In this document: one piece after another, positions 43,406 through 53,528 of the stretch
Numbering within the stretch: position 1 is the first letter of the stretch
Layout: the number at the start of each line of letters is the position of its first letter
Source of the DNA: Auraticoccus monumenti
Lineage (GTDB): Bacteria; Actinomycetota; Actinomycetes; Propionibacteriales; Propionibacteriaceae
Reading direction: 5' to 3'
DNA: 64,000 nt
NCBI RefSeq assembly: GCF_900101785.1
Contig: NZ_LT629688.1
Span: forward strand, 1,178,001-1,242,000
Made by a program: the position numbers and the translations under genes
The notes under the pieces: model-generated
Seen by the model: the letters and a program-made list of their open reading frames with translations, nothing else
Databases searched by the model: none
Told to the model about the DNA's origin: nothing

Positions 43406-45061
43406 ATGGACACTCCCGTGGACGTCACCACCACCGCCGCCTGGGCCGGCCTCGCCGAGCTCGCGACCTCCCTCCAGCCGGACCTGCGCGGATGGTTCGC
43501 CGACGACCCCGAGCGCGCCGCCCGGTGGACCCTCGACGTGGCCGACCTGCACGTCGACCTGTCCAAGAACCTGCTCACCGCCGAGGTGCTGGAGGCCCTG
43601 GTGGCCCTGGGTCGGGAGGTGGGGCTGGAGCAGCGCCGCGACGCCATGCTGCGCGGGGACCGCATCAACGTCACCGAGGACCGCGCCGTGCTGCACACCG
43701 CACTCCGCCGCGCCGAGGGCGACTCCCTGGTGGTCGACGGGCAGGACGTGGTGGCCCAGGTGCACGCCGAGCTGGCCAAGGTCTACGCCTTCGCCGAGAA
43801 GGTGCGCAGCGGGGAGTGGACCGGGGTCACCGGCAAGCGGATCGAGACCGTGGTCAACATCGGCATCGGCGGCTCCGACCTCGGCCCGGTGATGGCCTAC
43901 GAGGCCCTCAAGCCCTACGTGCAGGACGGCCTGGAGTGCCGCTTCATCTCCAACATCGACCCCACCGACACCGGCGAGACGGTGGCCGACCTCGACCCCG
44001 AGACCACGCTGGTCATCGTGGCCTCGAAGACCTTCGGCACCCTGGAGACGCTGACCAACGCCCGGCTGGTGCGCACCTGGCTGCTGGACACCCTGCGTGA
44101 GCGCGGCGTCGAGTCCGAGGACACCGTGGCCCGCCACTTCGTCGCCGTCTCCACCGCCCTGGACAAGGTGGCCGACTTCGGCATCGACCCCGACAACGCC
44201 TTCGGCTTCTGGGACTGGGTCGGGGGCCGGTACTCGGTGGACTCCGCGATCGGGACGTCCCTGGCCGTGGCCATCGGCCGGGAGGGGTTCGCCGAGCTCC
44301 TGGCCGGCTTCCGCGCGGTCGACGAGCACTTCGCCGGCACCCCGCTGGAGCAGAACGTGCCGGCGCTGATGGGTCTGCTCAACTGCTTCTACGTCAACCA
44401 CCTCGGCGCGGAGAGCCACGCCGTGCTGCCCTACGCCCAGTACCTGCACCGGTTCCCGGCCTACCTGCAGCAGCTCACGATGGAGTCCAACGGCAAGGGT
44501 GTGCGCTGGGACGGCAGCCCGGTCGCCACCGGCACCGGCGAGGTGTTCTGGGGCGAGCCCGGCACCAACGGCCAGCACGCCTTCTACCAGCTGATCCACC
44601 AGGGCACCCGGCTCATCCCGGCCGACTTCATCGCCTTCGCCCAGACCGCGCACCCGCTGCGCGACGGCGACGCCGACGTGCACGAGCTGCTGCTGGCCAA
44701 CTTCTTCGCCCAGACCGCCGCGCTGGCCTTCGGGAAGACCGAGGAGGAGGTGCGCGCCGAGGGCACCGACGAGGCGGTCGTGCCGGCCCGGGTGTTCACC
44801 GGCAACCGCCCGACCACCTCGATCATGGCGCCGGCGCTGACCCCGTCGGTGCTCGGTCAGCTGATCGCGCTGTACGAGCACATCACCTTCACCCAGGGCG
44901 TCGTGTGGGGGATCGACTCCTTCGACCAGTGGGGGGTCGAGCTGGGCAAGAAGCTGGCCCAGGACCTCACCCCCGCGGTGGCCGGCGACGAGGACGCGCT
45001 CGCGGCCGCCGACGCCTCCACCCGGGGGCTGATCGAGTGGTACCGGGGCAAGCGTGCCTGA
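43406..45061 (+). CDS. pgi: Glucose-6-phosphate isomerase
   Basis: 551 residues, normal length. Phosphate-binding [20 protein letters not shown], catalytic Glu region [11 protein letters not shown]-like ([15 protein letters not shown]), and C-terminal [14 protein letters not shown] with the active-site Lys. Interconverts glucose-6-phosphate and fructose-6-phosphate in the cytoplasm. The ATG is fixed by the adjacent promoter box. The next gene overlaps its end by 8 bases. Confidence 0.95.
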   Translation: MDTPVDVTTTAAWAGLAELATSLQPDLRGWFADDPERAARWTLDVADLHVDLSKNLLTAEVLEALVALGREVGLEQRRDAMLRGDRINVTEDRAVLHTALRRAEGDSLVVDGQDVVAQVHAELAKVYAFAEKVRSGEWTGVTGKRIETVVNIGIGGSDLGPVMAYEALKPYVQDGLECRFISNIDPTDTGETVADLDPETTLVIVASKTFGTLETLTNARLVRTWLLDTLRERGVESEDTVARHFVAVSTALDKVADFGIDPDNAFGFWDWVGGRYSVDSAIGTSLAVAIGREGFAELLAGFRAVDEHFAGTPLEQNVPALMGLLNCFYVNHLGAESHAVLPYAQYLHRFPAYLQQLTMESNGKGVRWDGSPVATGTGEVFWGEPGTNGQHAFYQLIHQGTRLIPADFIAFAQTAHPLRDGDADVHELLLANFFAQTAALAFGKTEEEVRAEGTDEAVVPARVFTGNRPTTSIMAPALTPSVLGQLIALYEHITFTQGVVWGIDSFDQWGVELGKKLAQDLTPAVAGDEDALAAADASTRGLIEWYRGKRA

Positions 45062-45617
45062 CGGACCCAGGCCGGGCGTCGCCCCGCCGGAGCTCCCGCT
45101 GCGCACCGGTCGGCTGGTGCTGCGGCGCTACGAGGAGGGCGACGTCGACGCCGTCTGGGCCTACTACCGCGACGAGGAGGTCAACCGGTACCTCCTCACG
45201 GTGCCCTTCACCCGCGGCTACACCGAGACGGTGGTGGCCCAGCGGCGCGAGTCCGTCGTGCCCGGTCAGCCCGGGCGCACCCTTCCCCTCGTGGTCGAGC
45301 ACGAGGGGCAGGTGGTGGGTGACGTCGTGCTGACCCTGGACGAGCGCTGCGGCAAGGCCGAGCTCGGCTGGGTCTTCGCGCCGGCCGCCGGTGGTCGCGG
45401 GCTGGCCACGGAGGCCACCCGGGCCCTGGTCGACGTCGCCTTCGACCACTACGGCGTCCACCGGGTGCTGGCCCAGGCCGACGCCCGCAACACCGCCTCG
45501 GCCCGGCTCGCCCTGCGGCTCGGGATGCGGCAGGAGGCCCACCTGCGCCAGGACTGGTGGAGCAAGGGCGAGTGGACCGACACCCTGGTCTTCGGCCTGC
45601 TCCGCGACGAGCGCTGA
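45054..45617 (+). CDS. GNAT N-acetyltransferase (RimJ/RimL-like)
   Basis: 187 residues. [19 protein letters not shown] at the start and [20 protein letters not shown] (acetyl-CoA loop), then [20 protein letters not shown], mark the RimJ/RimL group (GNAT_3). Acetylates an amine or protein N-terminus. The GTG at 45054 overlaps pgi by 8 bases, implying co-transcription with it; a functional tie is not evident. Confidence 0.85.
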   Translation: MPDGPRPGVAPPELPLRTGRLVLRRYEEGDVDAVWAYYRDEEVNRYLLTVPFTRGYTETVVAQRRESVVPGQPGRTLPLVVEHEGQVVGDVVLTLDERCGKAELGWVFAPAAGGRGLATEATRALVDVAFDHYGVHRVLAQADARNTASARLALRLGMRQEAHLRQDWWSKGEWTDTLVFGLLRDER

Positions 45618-45634
45618 GCCCCCGCCGGGCCGGC

Positions 45635-46261
45635 TCAGCGGTCGGTCGACGGCCGGCGGCGGGTGAGGACGTCGCGGGCCAGCTTGAGCAGGGCGAACCG
45701 CTCCCGCAGGGCACCCTGACGCCAGACCCGGGTGCCCCGCACCGACTCGTCGCCCACCCCGACCGCGTCCAGCCCGAGCAGCCGGCAGGTGAGCAGCGCC
45801 CGCGGCAGGTGGTAGGTCTGGGACACCATCACCACCTGCCGGTGACCGTAGACGTGCACCGCCCGCCAGCAGGTGTCGTAGGTGTCGTAGCCGTGGGGGT
45901 CGACGGTGACGTCCGCCGCGGGGACGCCGGCGGCCACCAGCCAGTCCCGCATCGCGGTCGGCTCGGCGTGCGAGGCGGCCCGGCCGTCCCCGGAGACCAG
46001 CAGGGAGGCCACCCGGCCCCCGGCGTGCAGCCGGCGCGCCGTCTCCAGCCTCCCGCGCAGGAACCGCGACGGGCGTCCGTCGGCGTGCACCTGGGCGCCC
46101 AGCACCACCGCCACCCGGGTGCCGTCGAGCTCCTCGGGCCGCACCACGTCGGCGGCGCGGTGGTGCAGCGCCGTCTCGGCGCCCACCGCACCGACGAGGA
46201 CGAGACCGAGCGCGGCACCTCCCGCCCGACCGGCGCGACGACGGACGGCAGCAGACCTCAC
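45635..46261 (-). CDS. YdcF/SanA-family DUF218 membrane-anchored protein
   Basis: 208 residues. One N-terminal membrane segment (about 12-30), then the DUF218 fold: VAVVLGAQVHADGRPSRFL, LLVSGDGRAASHAEPTAMRDWL, VMVSQTYHLPRALLTCRLLG. SanA/ElyC relatives act in envelope integrity. The GTG at 46261 is chosen because TAGCCT ends 7 bases upstream. Convergent with the acetyltransferase gene. Confidence 0.82.
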   Translation of the reverse strand: MRSAAVRRRAGRAGGAALGLVLVGAVGAETALHHRAADVVRPEELDGTRVAVVLGAQVHADGRPSRFLRGRLETARRLHAGGRVASLLVSGDGRAASHAEPTAMRDWLVAAGVPAADVTVDPHGYDTYDTCWRAVHVYGHRQVVMVSQTYHLPRALLTCRLLGLDAVGVGDESVRGTRVWRQGALRERFALLKLARDVLTRRRPSTDR

Positions 46262-46268
46262 GCGGGTC

Positions 46269-46274
46269 AGGCTA
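46269..46274 (-). promoter_or_regulatory. -10 box of a leaderless promoter for the DUF218 gene
   Basis: TAGCCT 7 bases before the GTG at 46261. Confidence 0.4.
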
Positions 46275-46298
46275 CGGCCCGGGTGCCAGGATGGCGGC

Positions 46299-46838
46299 GT
46301 GCGCAGCGAACGGATCGGCTCAGCCATCGGTGCCGTCGGCGGGCTGGCTTTCGTGCTGGCCAACGCCTCCGCCCTGGGCAGCCCGCTGGACGTGGTGGCC
46401 CGGGTCCTCGGCGGTCTCCTCTTCCTGGCCGTGCTGGCCCTGGCGGTGGTCGGGGGCCGCGGCGACCGTGCCGAGGCGCCCCCCAGCCGTCGTCAGATCC
46501 GCACCTACGGCTTCAGCGTGCTGGGCATGGTGCTGGCCATCGCCGCCGGCGCGCGGCTGCTGACCTGGACCGGCTACGGCGACCTCGTCGTGCTGTGGGT
46601 GGTGCTGGTGGTCGGTCTGCACTTCCTGCCCTTCGCCCGGGCCTTCACCCAGCCGCTGTTCACCGTCCTCGGCTGGACCCTGGTCGCCCTCGCCCTGGTC
46701 GGCGCGGTGCTGGCCCTCGCCCTGCGCGACAGCGACCTGGCGGGGGTCACCGCGGTGGTGGCGGGCCTGGTGCTGCTGGTCACCTCGCTGTGGCCGGCGC
46801 TCACCCGCGGGCGGGGGAGGGCCCGTGCCCGAGGGTGA
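46299..46838 (+). CDS. Integral membrane protein of unknown function
   Basis: 179 residues with about six membrane segments (for example AIGAVGGLAFVLANASAL, FSVLGMVLAIAAGARLL, LFTVLGWTLVALALVGAVL) and a basic C-terminus. No catalytic motif seen. GTG at 46299 has CAGGA upstream. Its end overlaps the next gene by 14 bases, so the two are likely co-transcribed. Confidence 0.7.
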   Translation: MRSERIGSAIGAVGGLAFVLANASALGSPLDVVARVLGGLLFLAVLALAVVGGRGDRAEAPPSRRQIRTYGFSVLGMVLAIAAGARLLTWTGYGDLVVLWVVLVVGLHFLPFARAFTQPLFTVLGWTLVALALVGAVLALALRDSDLAGVTAVVAGLVLLVTSLWPALTRGRGRARARG

Positions 46839-47607
46839 CACCGTCTGGCTGGCCTGCCTGCGGCTGAACGCGGCGCTGGGCGGTAAGACCATCACCCGCA
46901 GCGAGTTCCGGGTCCCCCAGCTGGCCGGCACGGACCTGGTGGGCGACACCTGCACCGAGGTGGTGGCCCGCGGCAAGCACCAGCTGCTCCGTCTCGCCTC
47001 GGGCTGGACCCTGCACACCCACCTGCGGATGGAGGGCGGCTGGCGCTTCCGGGCCGCCGGCGAGCGGCTGCCCGGCCCGGCCGAGCAGATCCGGGTGGTG
47101 CTGGCCAGCGCCAGCCACACCTGCGTGGGCCTCCGCATCCCCGTGGTGGAGATGGTGCGGACCGACGCCGAGGACGAGGTCGTCGGCCACGTCGGCCCCG
47201 ACCTGCTGGACCCGGGCTTCGACGCCGCCGAGGCCGTCCGGCGGATCCTGCACCACCCCGGCCGGACGATCGGTGAGGCGCTGCTGGACCAGCGCAACCT
47301 GGCCGGGATCGGCACCCTCTACCGGGCCGAGACCCTCTTCCTCAGCGGGCTGCACCCGCGCCGCCCGGTGTCCGAGGTGCCCGACGTGGCGGCGGTGGTG
47401 GAACGGGCCCGTCGGCTGCTCGAGGCCAACAAGCTCCGGCCGGACCAGGTCACCACCGGGCTGCGGCGCCGGGGTGAGGAGCACTGGGTCTTCGAGCGTC
47501 CGGGCAAGCCCTGCCGCCGCTGCGGGACCCTCGTGGTGAGCGAGGAGTTCGGCACCGCGGGCCAGGAGCGTCGCAGCTACCACTGCCCACGCTGCCAGCC
47601 GCTCTGA
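46825..47607 (+). CDS. Fpg/Nei-family DNA glycosylase, Nei2-like
   Basis: 260 residues. PEGDTVWLAC after the initiator gives the catalytic N-terminal Pro and Glu of endonuclease VIII-type enzymes; the helix-two-turn-helix is QRNLAGIGTLYRAE, and a CxxC...CxxC zinc finger closes the protein (CRRC, then CPRC). It excises oxidised bases and cleaves at the abasic site. The GTG at 46825 encodes the methionine removed to expose Pro. Precedes the Mrp operon by 66 bases. Confidence 0.92.
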   Translation: MPEGDTVWLACLRLNAALGGKTITRSEFRVPQLAGTDLVGDTCTEVVARGKHQLLRLASGWTLHTHLRMEGGWRFRAAGERLPGPAEQIRVVLASASHTCVGLRIPVVEMVRTDAEDEVVGHVGPDLLDPGFDAAEAVRRILHHPGRTIGEALLDQRNLAGIGTLYRAETLFLSGLHPRRPVSEVPDVAAVVERARRLLEANKLRPDQVTTGLRRRGEEHWVFERPGKPCRRCGTLVVSEEFGTAGQERRSYHCPRCQPL

Positions 47608-47673
47608 CGTCGGCGACGGGTTGGTCGGACCCGTAGACTGCCCGCCCCGGCCGATTCCGACCAAGGGAGCCCT

Positions 47674-50553
47674 GTGACCTGGCTGCTGCTCGCCCACGTG
47701 GTGGCGGCGGTCGGTGCCCCCTGGCTGGTGCGTCTGCTGGGCCGCCGGGCCTTCCTCGTGCTGGCCGCCGCGCCGGCCGCCACCGCCGTCTGGGCCCTGA
47801 CCCAGACCGCGGCCGCCCACTCCGCGACGCCACCCCTCCAGTCCTGGACGTGGATCCCCAGCCTGTCGCTGGAGCTGAGCTTCGTGCTGGACCCGCTGGC
47901 CTGGCTGATGTGCCTGGTGGTCGGCGGCGTCGGGGCCGCGGTGCTGGTCTACTGCGCCTCCTACTTCGACTCCGACGAGCCCGGTCTGGGGCGCTTCGCG
48001 GGGTGCCTGACCGCCTTCGCGGGGGCGATGCTGGGTCTGGTCGGCACCGACGACCTGCTGGTGCTCTTCGTGTTCTGGGAAGCCACCACGGTCCTGTCGT
48101 TCCTGCTGATCGGGCACCGGCCGGAGACCAGGACCGCCCGCTCGGCGGCCACCGAGGCCCTGGTCGTCACCACCTTCGGCGGTCTGGCCATGCTGCTGGG
48201 CATCGTGCTGCTGGGGGAGACCGCCGGGACCTACCAGCTGAGCGAGATCCTGGCGGACCCGCCGCGGGGTCCGGTGGTCGAGGCCGCGGTGGTCCTCCTG
48301 CTGGTCGGGGCGCTGAGCAAGTCCGCCCAGGTGCCGTTCCACTTCTGGCTGCCCGGCGCGATGGCCGCCCCCACCCCGGTCAGCGCGTACCTGCACGCCG
48401 CCGCCATGGTGAAGGCCGGGATCTACCTGCTGGCCCGCCTCGCCCCCGGGTTCGCCGACACGTCCGTCTGGGCGCCGGTGGTGCTGTCGGTGGGTGGGCT
48501 GACGATGCTGATCGGCGCCTGGCGGGCCCTGCGCCAGCACGACCTCAAGCTGCTGCTCGCCTACGGCACCGTGAGCCAGCTCGGCTTCCTGACCGTCGTC
48601 GCCGGTGCCGGCTCCTACAACGGCGGTCTGACCGCGCTCACGCTGCTGCTGGCCCACGCCCTGTTCAAGGCCTGCCTGTTCCTGGTGGTCGGCACCATCG
48701 ACCACAGCACCGACACCCGCGACCTGCGGGAGCTCTCCGGGCTGTGGCGGCGGATGCCTGTGCTGCTGGTGGCCAGCGTGCTCGCGGCGGCGTCGATGGC
48801 CGGGGTCCCGCCGCTGCTGGGCTTCGTGTCCAAGGAGATGGCCTACGACACCTTCCTCACCCGGGCCGAGACCGGTGGCGGCTGGGACTGGGTGGTCCTC
48901 GGCGTGCTGGTGGCCGGCTCGGTGCTGACCTTCGCCTACAGCGCCCGGTTCGTCCGGGGCGCGTTCGGCACCCGCGAGGGCGTCGACCCGACCCCGGTCC
49001 TGCACCCACCGGGAGGGCCCACCGTGGTGGTGCCGGCGCTGCTCGCCGCCGCGTCGCTGCTGGCCGGTCCCGTCTCCACCCGGATCGAGCCCTACCTCGT
49101 CGGCTACGCCGAGACGATGCCCGCCGAGGAGCACGCGGTGCACCTGGGGCTGTGGCACGGGCTGTCCCCGGCCCTGGGGCTGTCCGCGCTGACCATCGTG
49201 CTCGGCGTGCTGCTGGTGCTGGTCCGCGGGCCCCTGGAGCGGGCCCAGCAACGGGTGCCGCGGGTGCCGGCGGCCGAGACCGGCTACCGGGTCATCATGC
49301 GGACCCTGGACCGGGTCTCCCTCGAGGTGACCGGTGCGGTGCAGCGCGGTTCGCTGCCGCTGTCGCTGGGTCTGATCCTGGGCACGCTGGTGGTGCTGGT
49401 GGGCACCACGCTGGTCCTCGGCGGGGTGACCTGGCCCAGCGAGGTGGTGTGGTGGGCCTCCCCGGCCGACATCGGCATCGCCGTGGTCGCCGTGGTGGCG
49501 GCCGTCGCCGCGGTCCGCTCCCGCCGGCGTCTGCGCGGCGTCTTCCTGGTGGGCGTCACCGGTTACGCCACCGCCCTGATCTTCCTGCTGCACGGAGCCC
49601 CCGACCTCGCCCTCACCCAGGTGCTGGTGGAGACGATCTCGCTGGTCGTCCTGGTCCTGGTGCTGCGCCGGTTCGGCGGACGGTTCAACGACGACCCGAG
49701 CCGCCGGCAGCGCGTCGTGCGCACCGTGATGGGGGTGGCGGTGGGCACCACGGTGACGCTGGTCGCCCTCAGCGCCAGCGCGGTGCGGCGCCACCCGCCG
49801 GCCTCGGAGGGGATGGACGTCAGCGCGGTCGACTTCGGCGGCGGCTACAACATCGTCAACGTCATCCTGGTCGACGCCCGGGCCTGGGACACCATGGGCG
49901 AGCTGTCGGTGGTGCTGGTGGCCGCCACCGGCATCGCCAGCCTGGTCTACGTCCGCGGCAGCGAGGTGCACGAGCACAACGAGCGGCTGCGTCAGGCCAG
50001 GGCCCGGCGCCGCAGCCACCCCCGGGCCACCAGCTGGCTGGCCGCGGGGGACCGGGTGCCGGCCGAGCGTCGCTCGGTGGCGCTGGAGGTCGTCACCCGG
50101 CTGGTCTTCCACACCATGGTGGTCTGGTCGGTCTACCTGCTGCTGTCGGGGCACAACCTGCCCGGCGGCGGGTTCGCCGCCGGTCTGGTGGCCGGGCTGG
50201 CGCTGACCGTCCGCTACCTGGCCGGCGGCCGCGCCGAGCTGCAGGCGGCGATGCCGGTCACCCCGGGTCTGCTGCTGGGCACCGGGCTGTTCCTCTCCGC
50301 CGGGTTCGGCTTCGTCTCCATCCTGTTCGGCGGCCGGGTGCTGCAGACCTGGATCTTCGACGTCCACGTCCCGCTGCTGGGCGAGCTCCACCTGGTCACC
50401 TCGGTGGTCTTCGACATCGGCGTCTACCTGGTGGTGGTCGGTCTGGTGCTGGACGTGCTGCGCAGCCTCGGCGGCCACCTGGACGTCCAGATCGAGGAGG
50501 ACCAGGCCACCCGACGGGGCGGCCGGCGGGCCCGGGCGGAGGTCACCCGGTGA
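47674..50553 (+). CDS. mrpA: Mrp Na+/H+ antiporter subunit A, fused with subunit B domain
   Basis: 959 residues, about 20 membrane segments. The N-terminal two thirds are NuoL-like (FWEATTVLSFLLIGHRPETR; VPFHFWLPGAMAAPTPVSAYLHAA; LAYGTVSQLGFLTVV), forming a cation/proton path. Residues of about 800-935 are an MnhB domain (FHTMVVWSVYLLLSGHNLPG). The fusion explains the absence of a separate mrpB. GTG at 47674 after AAGGGAG; a TAGACT box lies at about 47633. First gene of mrpA(B)-C-D-E-F-G. Confidence 0.95.
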   Translation: MTWLLLAHVVAAVGAPWLVRLLGRRAFLVLAAAPAATAVWALTQTAAAHSATPPLQSWTWIPSLSLELSFVLDPLAWLMCLVVGGVGAAVLVYCASYFDSDEPGLGRFAGCLTAFAGAMLGLVGTDDLLVLFVFWEATTVLSFLLIGHRPETRTARSAATEALVVTTFGGLAMLLGIVLLGETAGTYQLSEILADPPRGPVVEAAVVLLLVGALSKSAQVPFHFWLPGAMAAPTPVSAYLHAAAMVKAGIYLLARLAPGFADTSVWAPVVLSVGGLTMLIGAWRALRQHDLKLLLAYGTVSQLGFLTVVAGAGSYNGGLTALTLLLAHALFKACLFLVVGTIDHSTDTRDLRELSGLWRRMPVLLVASVLAAASMAGVPPLLGFVSKEMAYDTFLTRAETGGGWDWVVLGVLVAGSVLTFAYSARFVRGAFGTREGVDPTPVLHPPGGPTVVVPALLAAASLLAGPVSTRIEPYLVGYAETMPAEEHAVHLGLWHGLSPALGLSALTIVLGVLLVLVRGPLERAQQRVPRVPAAETGYRVIMRTLDRVSLEVTGAVQRGSLPLSLGLILGTLVVLVGTTLVLGGVTWPSEVVWWASPADIGIAVVAVVAAVAAVRSRRRLRGVFLVGVTGYATALIFLLHGAPDLALTQVLVETISLVVLVLVLRRFGGRFNDDPSRRQRVVRTVMGVAVGTTVTLVALSASAVRRHPPASEGMDVSAVDFGGGYNIVNVILVDARAWDTMGELSVVLVAATGIASLVYVRGSEVHEHNERLRQARARRRSHPRATSWLAAGDRVPAERRSVALEVVTRLVFHTMVVWSVYLLLSGHNLPGGGFAAGLVAGLALTVRYLAGGRAELQAAMPVTPGLLLGTGLFLSAGFGFVSILFGGRVLQTWIFDVHVPLLGELHLVTSVVFDIGVYLVVVGLVLDVLRSLGGHLDVQIEEDQATRRGGRRARAEVTR

Positions 50554-50990
50554 GCCCCGACGTCCTGCTCTGCGTGCTGGCCGGGGTCCTGGTCGGCTGC
50601 GGTGTGCACCTGCTGCTGGCCCGCAGCGTGGTCCGCGCCCTGCTCGGGTTCCTGATCCTGGGCAACGGCATCAACCTGCTGTTCGTGGTGGCCGCCGGCC
50701 CGCGCGGACGGGCCCCCATCGTCGGGATGGGTGGTGAGGGGCCGATGTCGGACCCGCTGCCGCAGGCCATGTCGCTGACCGCCATCGTCATCACCCTGGC
50801 CATGACCGGCTTCGTGCTCGCCCTGGCCCACCGGGGCTGGCAGCTCGGGCGCAGCGACGTCGTCGAGGACGACCCCGAGGACGCCCGGATCGGGCTGCGG
50901 GCCCTGGAGAACGACATGTCCGAGAGTGACTTCCACGGTGGCATCGAGGCCGAGCCCGACACCGACGACGACCCGGGAGGTGCCCGGTGA
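50550..50990 (+). CDS. mrpC: Mrp antiporter subunit C
   Basis: 146 residues, NuoK-like with three membrane segments (FLILGNGINLLFVVAAG; LTAIVITLAMTGFVLALAH) and an acidic C-terminal tail of about 40 residues that extends past the usual subunit. Start overlaps mrpA by 4 bases (GTGA). Confidence 0.93.
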   Translation: MSPDVLLCVLAGVLVGCGVHLLLARSVVRALLGFLILGNGINLLFVVAAGPRGRAPIVGMGGEGPMSDPLPQAMSLTAIVITLAMTGFVLALAHRGWQLGRSDVVEDDPEDARIGLRALENDMSESDFHGGIEAEPDTDDDPGGAR

Positions 50991-52579
50991 CGGTCGAGGA
51001 GTGGATGCTGGACCTGGTGCCGCTGCCGGTGCTGCTGCCCCTGGTGGGCGCCGGTCTGGCGCTGGTGGTGCGCAACCGCACCCGGCTGCAGCGGGCGGTG
51101 TCGGTGGTCACGCTGACCTGCGTGCTGGTGATCAGCGGGGTGCTGCTCTGGGGTGCGGACCACCTCGGCACCCAGGTGGTGCAGGTGGGCGGCTGGGTGC
51201 CGCCGCAGGGGATCACTCTGGTCGTGGACCGGTTGTCGGCGCTGATGGTGGTGGTCGCGGTCGTGGTCACCTTCGGGGTGCTGCTGTACGCGATCGGCCA
51301 GGGGCGCGGGGCGATGGACCGCGAGAGCGGGGCCCGTCGGGGCGACCGCGACTCGATCACCAGCGCGCCGGTGCCGATCTTCCACCCGACGCTGCTGGTG
51401 CTGCTGGCGGGGGTGTCGACCACCTTCATCTCCGGCGACCTGTTCCACATGTACGTCGGCTTCGAGATGCTGCTGGCGGCCAGCTTCGTGCTGCTGACCC
51501 TCGGCGGCAGCGCGGACCGGGTCCGTGCGGGGATGTCCTACGTCTTCGTCTCGCTGGTCTCCAGCTCGATCTTCTTGATCGCGCTCGCCATGGTCTACGC
51601 CGCCACCGGGACGGTGAACCTGGCCCAGCTGTCGGTCCGGATCGCCGAGATCCCCGCCGGCACGAGCCTGCTGCTGCAGCTGCTGCTGCTGACCGGGTTC
51701 GCGGTCAAGGCCGCGGTGTTCCCGATGTCGGGCTGGCTCCCGGACGCCTACCCCACCGCACCGGCACCGGTCACCGCCGTCTTCGCCGGCCTGCTGACCA
51801 AGGTCGGCGTCTACGCGATGATCCGCACCCAGACGCTGCTGTTCCCCGGCAGCCCGCTGCAGACGCTGCTGCTGTGGGCGGCGCTGCTCACCATGCTGGT
51901 GGGGATCCTCGGCGCCGTCGCCCAGGACGACCTCAAGCGGATGTTGTCCTTCACGCTGGTCAGCCACATCGGCTACATGGTGCTGGGCATCGGGCTGGGC
52001 TCGGTCACCGGTCTGAGCGCCGCCATCTTCTACGTGGCCCACCACATCACCATCCAGACCACCCTGTTCCTGGTGGCGGGGCTGGTGGAGCGCCGGGCCG
52101 GGAGCACGTCGATGGCCCGGCTGGGTGGCCTGGCCCGGATGTCGCCGCTGCTGGCGGTGCTGTTCTTCCTGCCCGCCTTCAACCTCGCCGGCATCCCGCC
52201 GTTCTCGGGCTTCCTGGCCAAGGTCGGGCTGCTCCAGGCCGGCGCCCAGCAGGGCGGCGGGCTGGTGATGGTGGTCCTGGCCGGGTCGGTGCTGACCAGC
52301 CTGCTCACCCTCTACGCCGTCAGCCGGGTCTGGACCAGGGCCTTCTGGCGGACGCCGGCCGTGGCGGCGATCACCGAGGAGAACCGGCTGGAGCGGCGCT
52401 ACGAGCGGATGCACGCGATGGCCCCGGGGGTCGTGCTGCCCACCGCGGCGCTGGTGCTGGTGGGCGTGGGGCTGACCCTGGTGGCCGGACCCCTGTTCGG
52501 GATCACCGACCGGGCCGCCGCGGACCTGCTGGCCCCCGCCGGGTACGTCCGGGCCGTCTTCGGGGACGTGGTCCCGTGA
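50987..52579 (+). CDS. mrpD: Mrp antiporter subunit D
   Basis: 530 residues, NuoM/NuoN-like with about 14 membrane segments. Typical pieces: FISGDLFHMYVGFEMLLAAS, the charged-Lys helix GFAVKAAVFPMSGWLPDAYP, LKRMLSFTLVSHIGYMVLG. Works with subunit A in cation/proton exchange. Overlaps mrpC by 4 bases. Confidence 0.94.
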   Translation: MTVEEWMLDLVPLPVLLPLVGAGLALVVRNRTRLQRAVSVVTLTCVLVISGVLLWGADHLGTQVVQVGGWVPPQGITLVVDRLSALMVVVAVVVTFGVLLYAIGQGRGAMDRESGARRGDRDSITSAPVPIFHPTLLVLLAGVSTTFISGDLFHMYVGFEMLLAASFVLLTLGGSADRVRAGMSYVFVSLVSSSIFLIALAMVYAATGTVNLAQLSVRIAEIPAGTSLLLQLLLLTGFAVKAAVFPMSGWLPDAYPTAPAPVTAVFAGLLTKVGVYAMIRTQTLLFPGSPLQTLLLWAALLTMLVGILGAVAQDDLKRMLSFTLVSHIGYMVLGIGLGSVTGLSAAIFYVAHHITIQTTLFLVAGLVERRAGSTSMARLGGLARMSPLLAVLFFLPAFNLAGIPPFSGFLAKVGLLQAGAQQGGGLVMVVLAGSVLTSLLTLYAVSRVWTRAFWRTPAVAAITEENRLERRYERMHAMAPGVVLPTAALVLVGVGLTLVAGPLFGITDRAAADLLAPAGYVRAVFGDVVP

Positions 52580-53076
52580 TCCGCGAACGCGTCCAGCCGG
52601 CGCCGCTGGTCTTCCTGACGGTGATCTGGGTGTGCCTGTGGGGGGAGCTCACCCTGATGCTGGTGGTCGGCGGGCTGCTGCTGTCGGCCCTGGTGCTGCT
52701 GCTGTTCCCGCTGCCCCGGCTGACCCTCGGTCTGCGCCCCAGCCCGGTGGGGCTCGCGGTGCTGGTGCTGACCTTCGTCACCGACCTCGTGCGGGCCTCG
52801 ATCCAGGTGGCCTGGCTGGCGGTGCGTCCCGGCCCCCCGCCGACCGGCTCGGAGGTCGAGGTGGAGCTGCACACCGACAACGACCTCGCCCGGACCATGA
52901 CCAGCGGCATCACCATCCTGGTGCCCGGCACCGTCGTGGTCGACCTGACCGGGCGCCGGCTGAGGATGCACGTGATCGACGTGCACACCGACGAGGGGCG
53001 CGCCGCCGCCGCCGCCCGGGTGCTGCAGACCGAGCGCCGGGTGCTGCGGGCCTTCGGTCTGGAGGGGTCGCGATGA
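52576..53076 (+). CDS. mrpE: Mrp antiporter subunit E
   Basis: 166 residues: two or three N-terminal membrane segments and a small cytoplasmic domain with SGITILVPGTVVVDLTGRRL and MHVIDVHTDEG, both hallmarks of MnhE. GTG at 52576 overlaps the mrpD stop by 4 bases. Confidence 0.93.
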   Translation: MIRERVQPAPLVFLTVIWVCLWGELTLMLVVGGLLLSALVLLLFPLPRLTLGLRPSPVGLAVLVLTFVTDLVRASIQVAWLAVRPGPPPTGSEVEVELHTDNDLARTMTSGITILVPGTVVVDLTGRRLRMHVIDVHTDEGRAAAAARVLQTERRVLRAFGLEGSR

Positions 53077-53528
53077 GCCTGCAGGACGTCCTGGTCGGCT
53101 TCTGCACGGCGGTGCTGGTGGCCTCGGCCACGCTGGTGCTGATCCGGATCATCCGCGGGCCGTCGGTGCTGGACCGCACCGTGGCCAGCGAGGTGATGAT
53201 CTCGATCATCGTCTGCGCCCTCGGTCTGGAGGCGGCGGTCAACCGCCACTCGACCACCCTGCCGATCCTGGTCTCGCTGTCGCTGCTGGGCTTCGTGGGG
53301 TCGGTGGCGATCGCCCGCTTCGTGGCCCGCGACCACGACCGCGGCACCGACGAGCCGTCGCCGCGGAACTTCCTGGGACGCTCGGGGGAGGACGCGCCGG
53401 CACGCGCTCTCGGCGCCGACGACGCGATGCCGGTGCAGGGTCCCGAGCCCGGGGCGCCACCCCGACGCCTGGCGGACGACCGGGTCCTGGACAGACCTGA
53501 CGACGCGGGGGGTCGGGAGCGTGGTTGA
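53073..53528 (+). CDS. mrpF: Mrp antiporter subunit F
   Basis: 151 residues; three membrane segments in the first 90 (IRGPSVLDRTVASEVMISII, LPILVSLSLLGFVGSVAIAR) match MnhF. The hydrophilic tail of about 60 residues (Asp/Arg/Pro-rich) is longer than in most homologues, which are about 90 residues. Overlaps both neighbours. Confidence 0.92.
   Translation: MSLQDVLVGFCTAVLVASATLVLIRIIRGPSVLDRTVASEVMISIIVCALGLEAAVNRHSTTLPILVSLSLLGFVGSVAIARFVARDHDRGTDEPSPRNFLGRSGEDAPARALGADDAMPVQGPEPGAPPRRLADDRVLDRPDDAGGRERG

Noticed and set aside
41636-45106. A 1156-codon minus-strand open frame over dgt and pgi
   Set aside because: It is a shadow of two well-supported genes and has no recognisable protein features.
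46801-50478. A 1225-codon open frame on the minus strand across mrpA
   Set aside because: It is antisense to a clear Mrp antiporter gene; translation is His/Gln/Arg/Gly-rich without any domain, as expected from GC-rich antisense frames.
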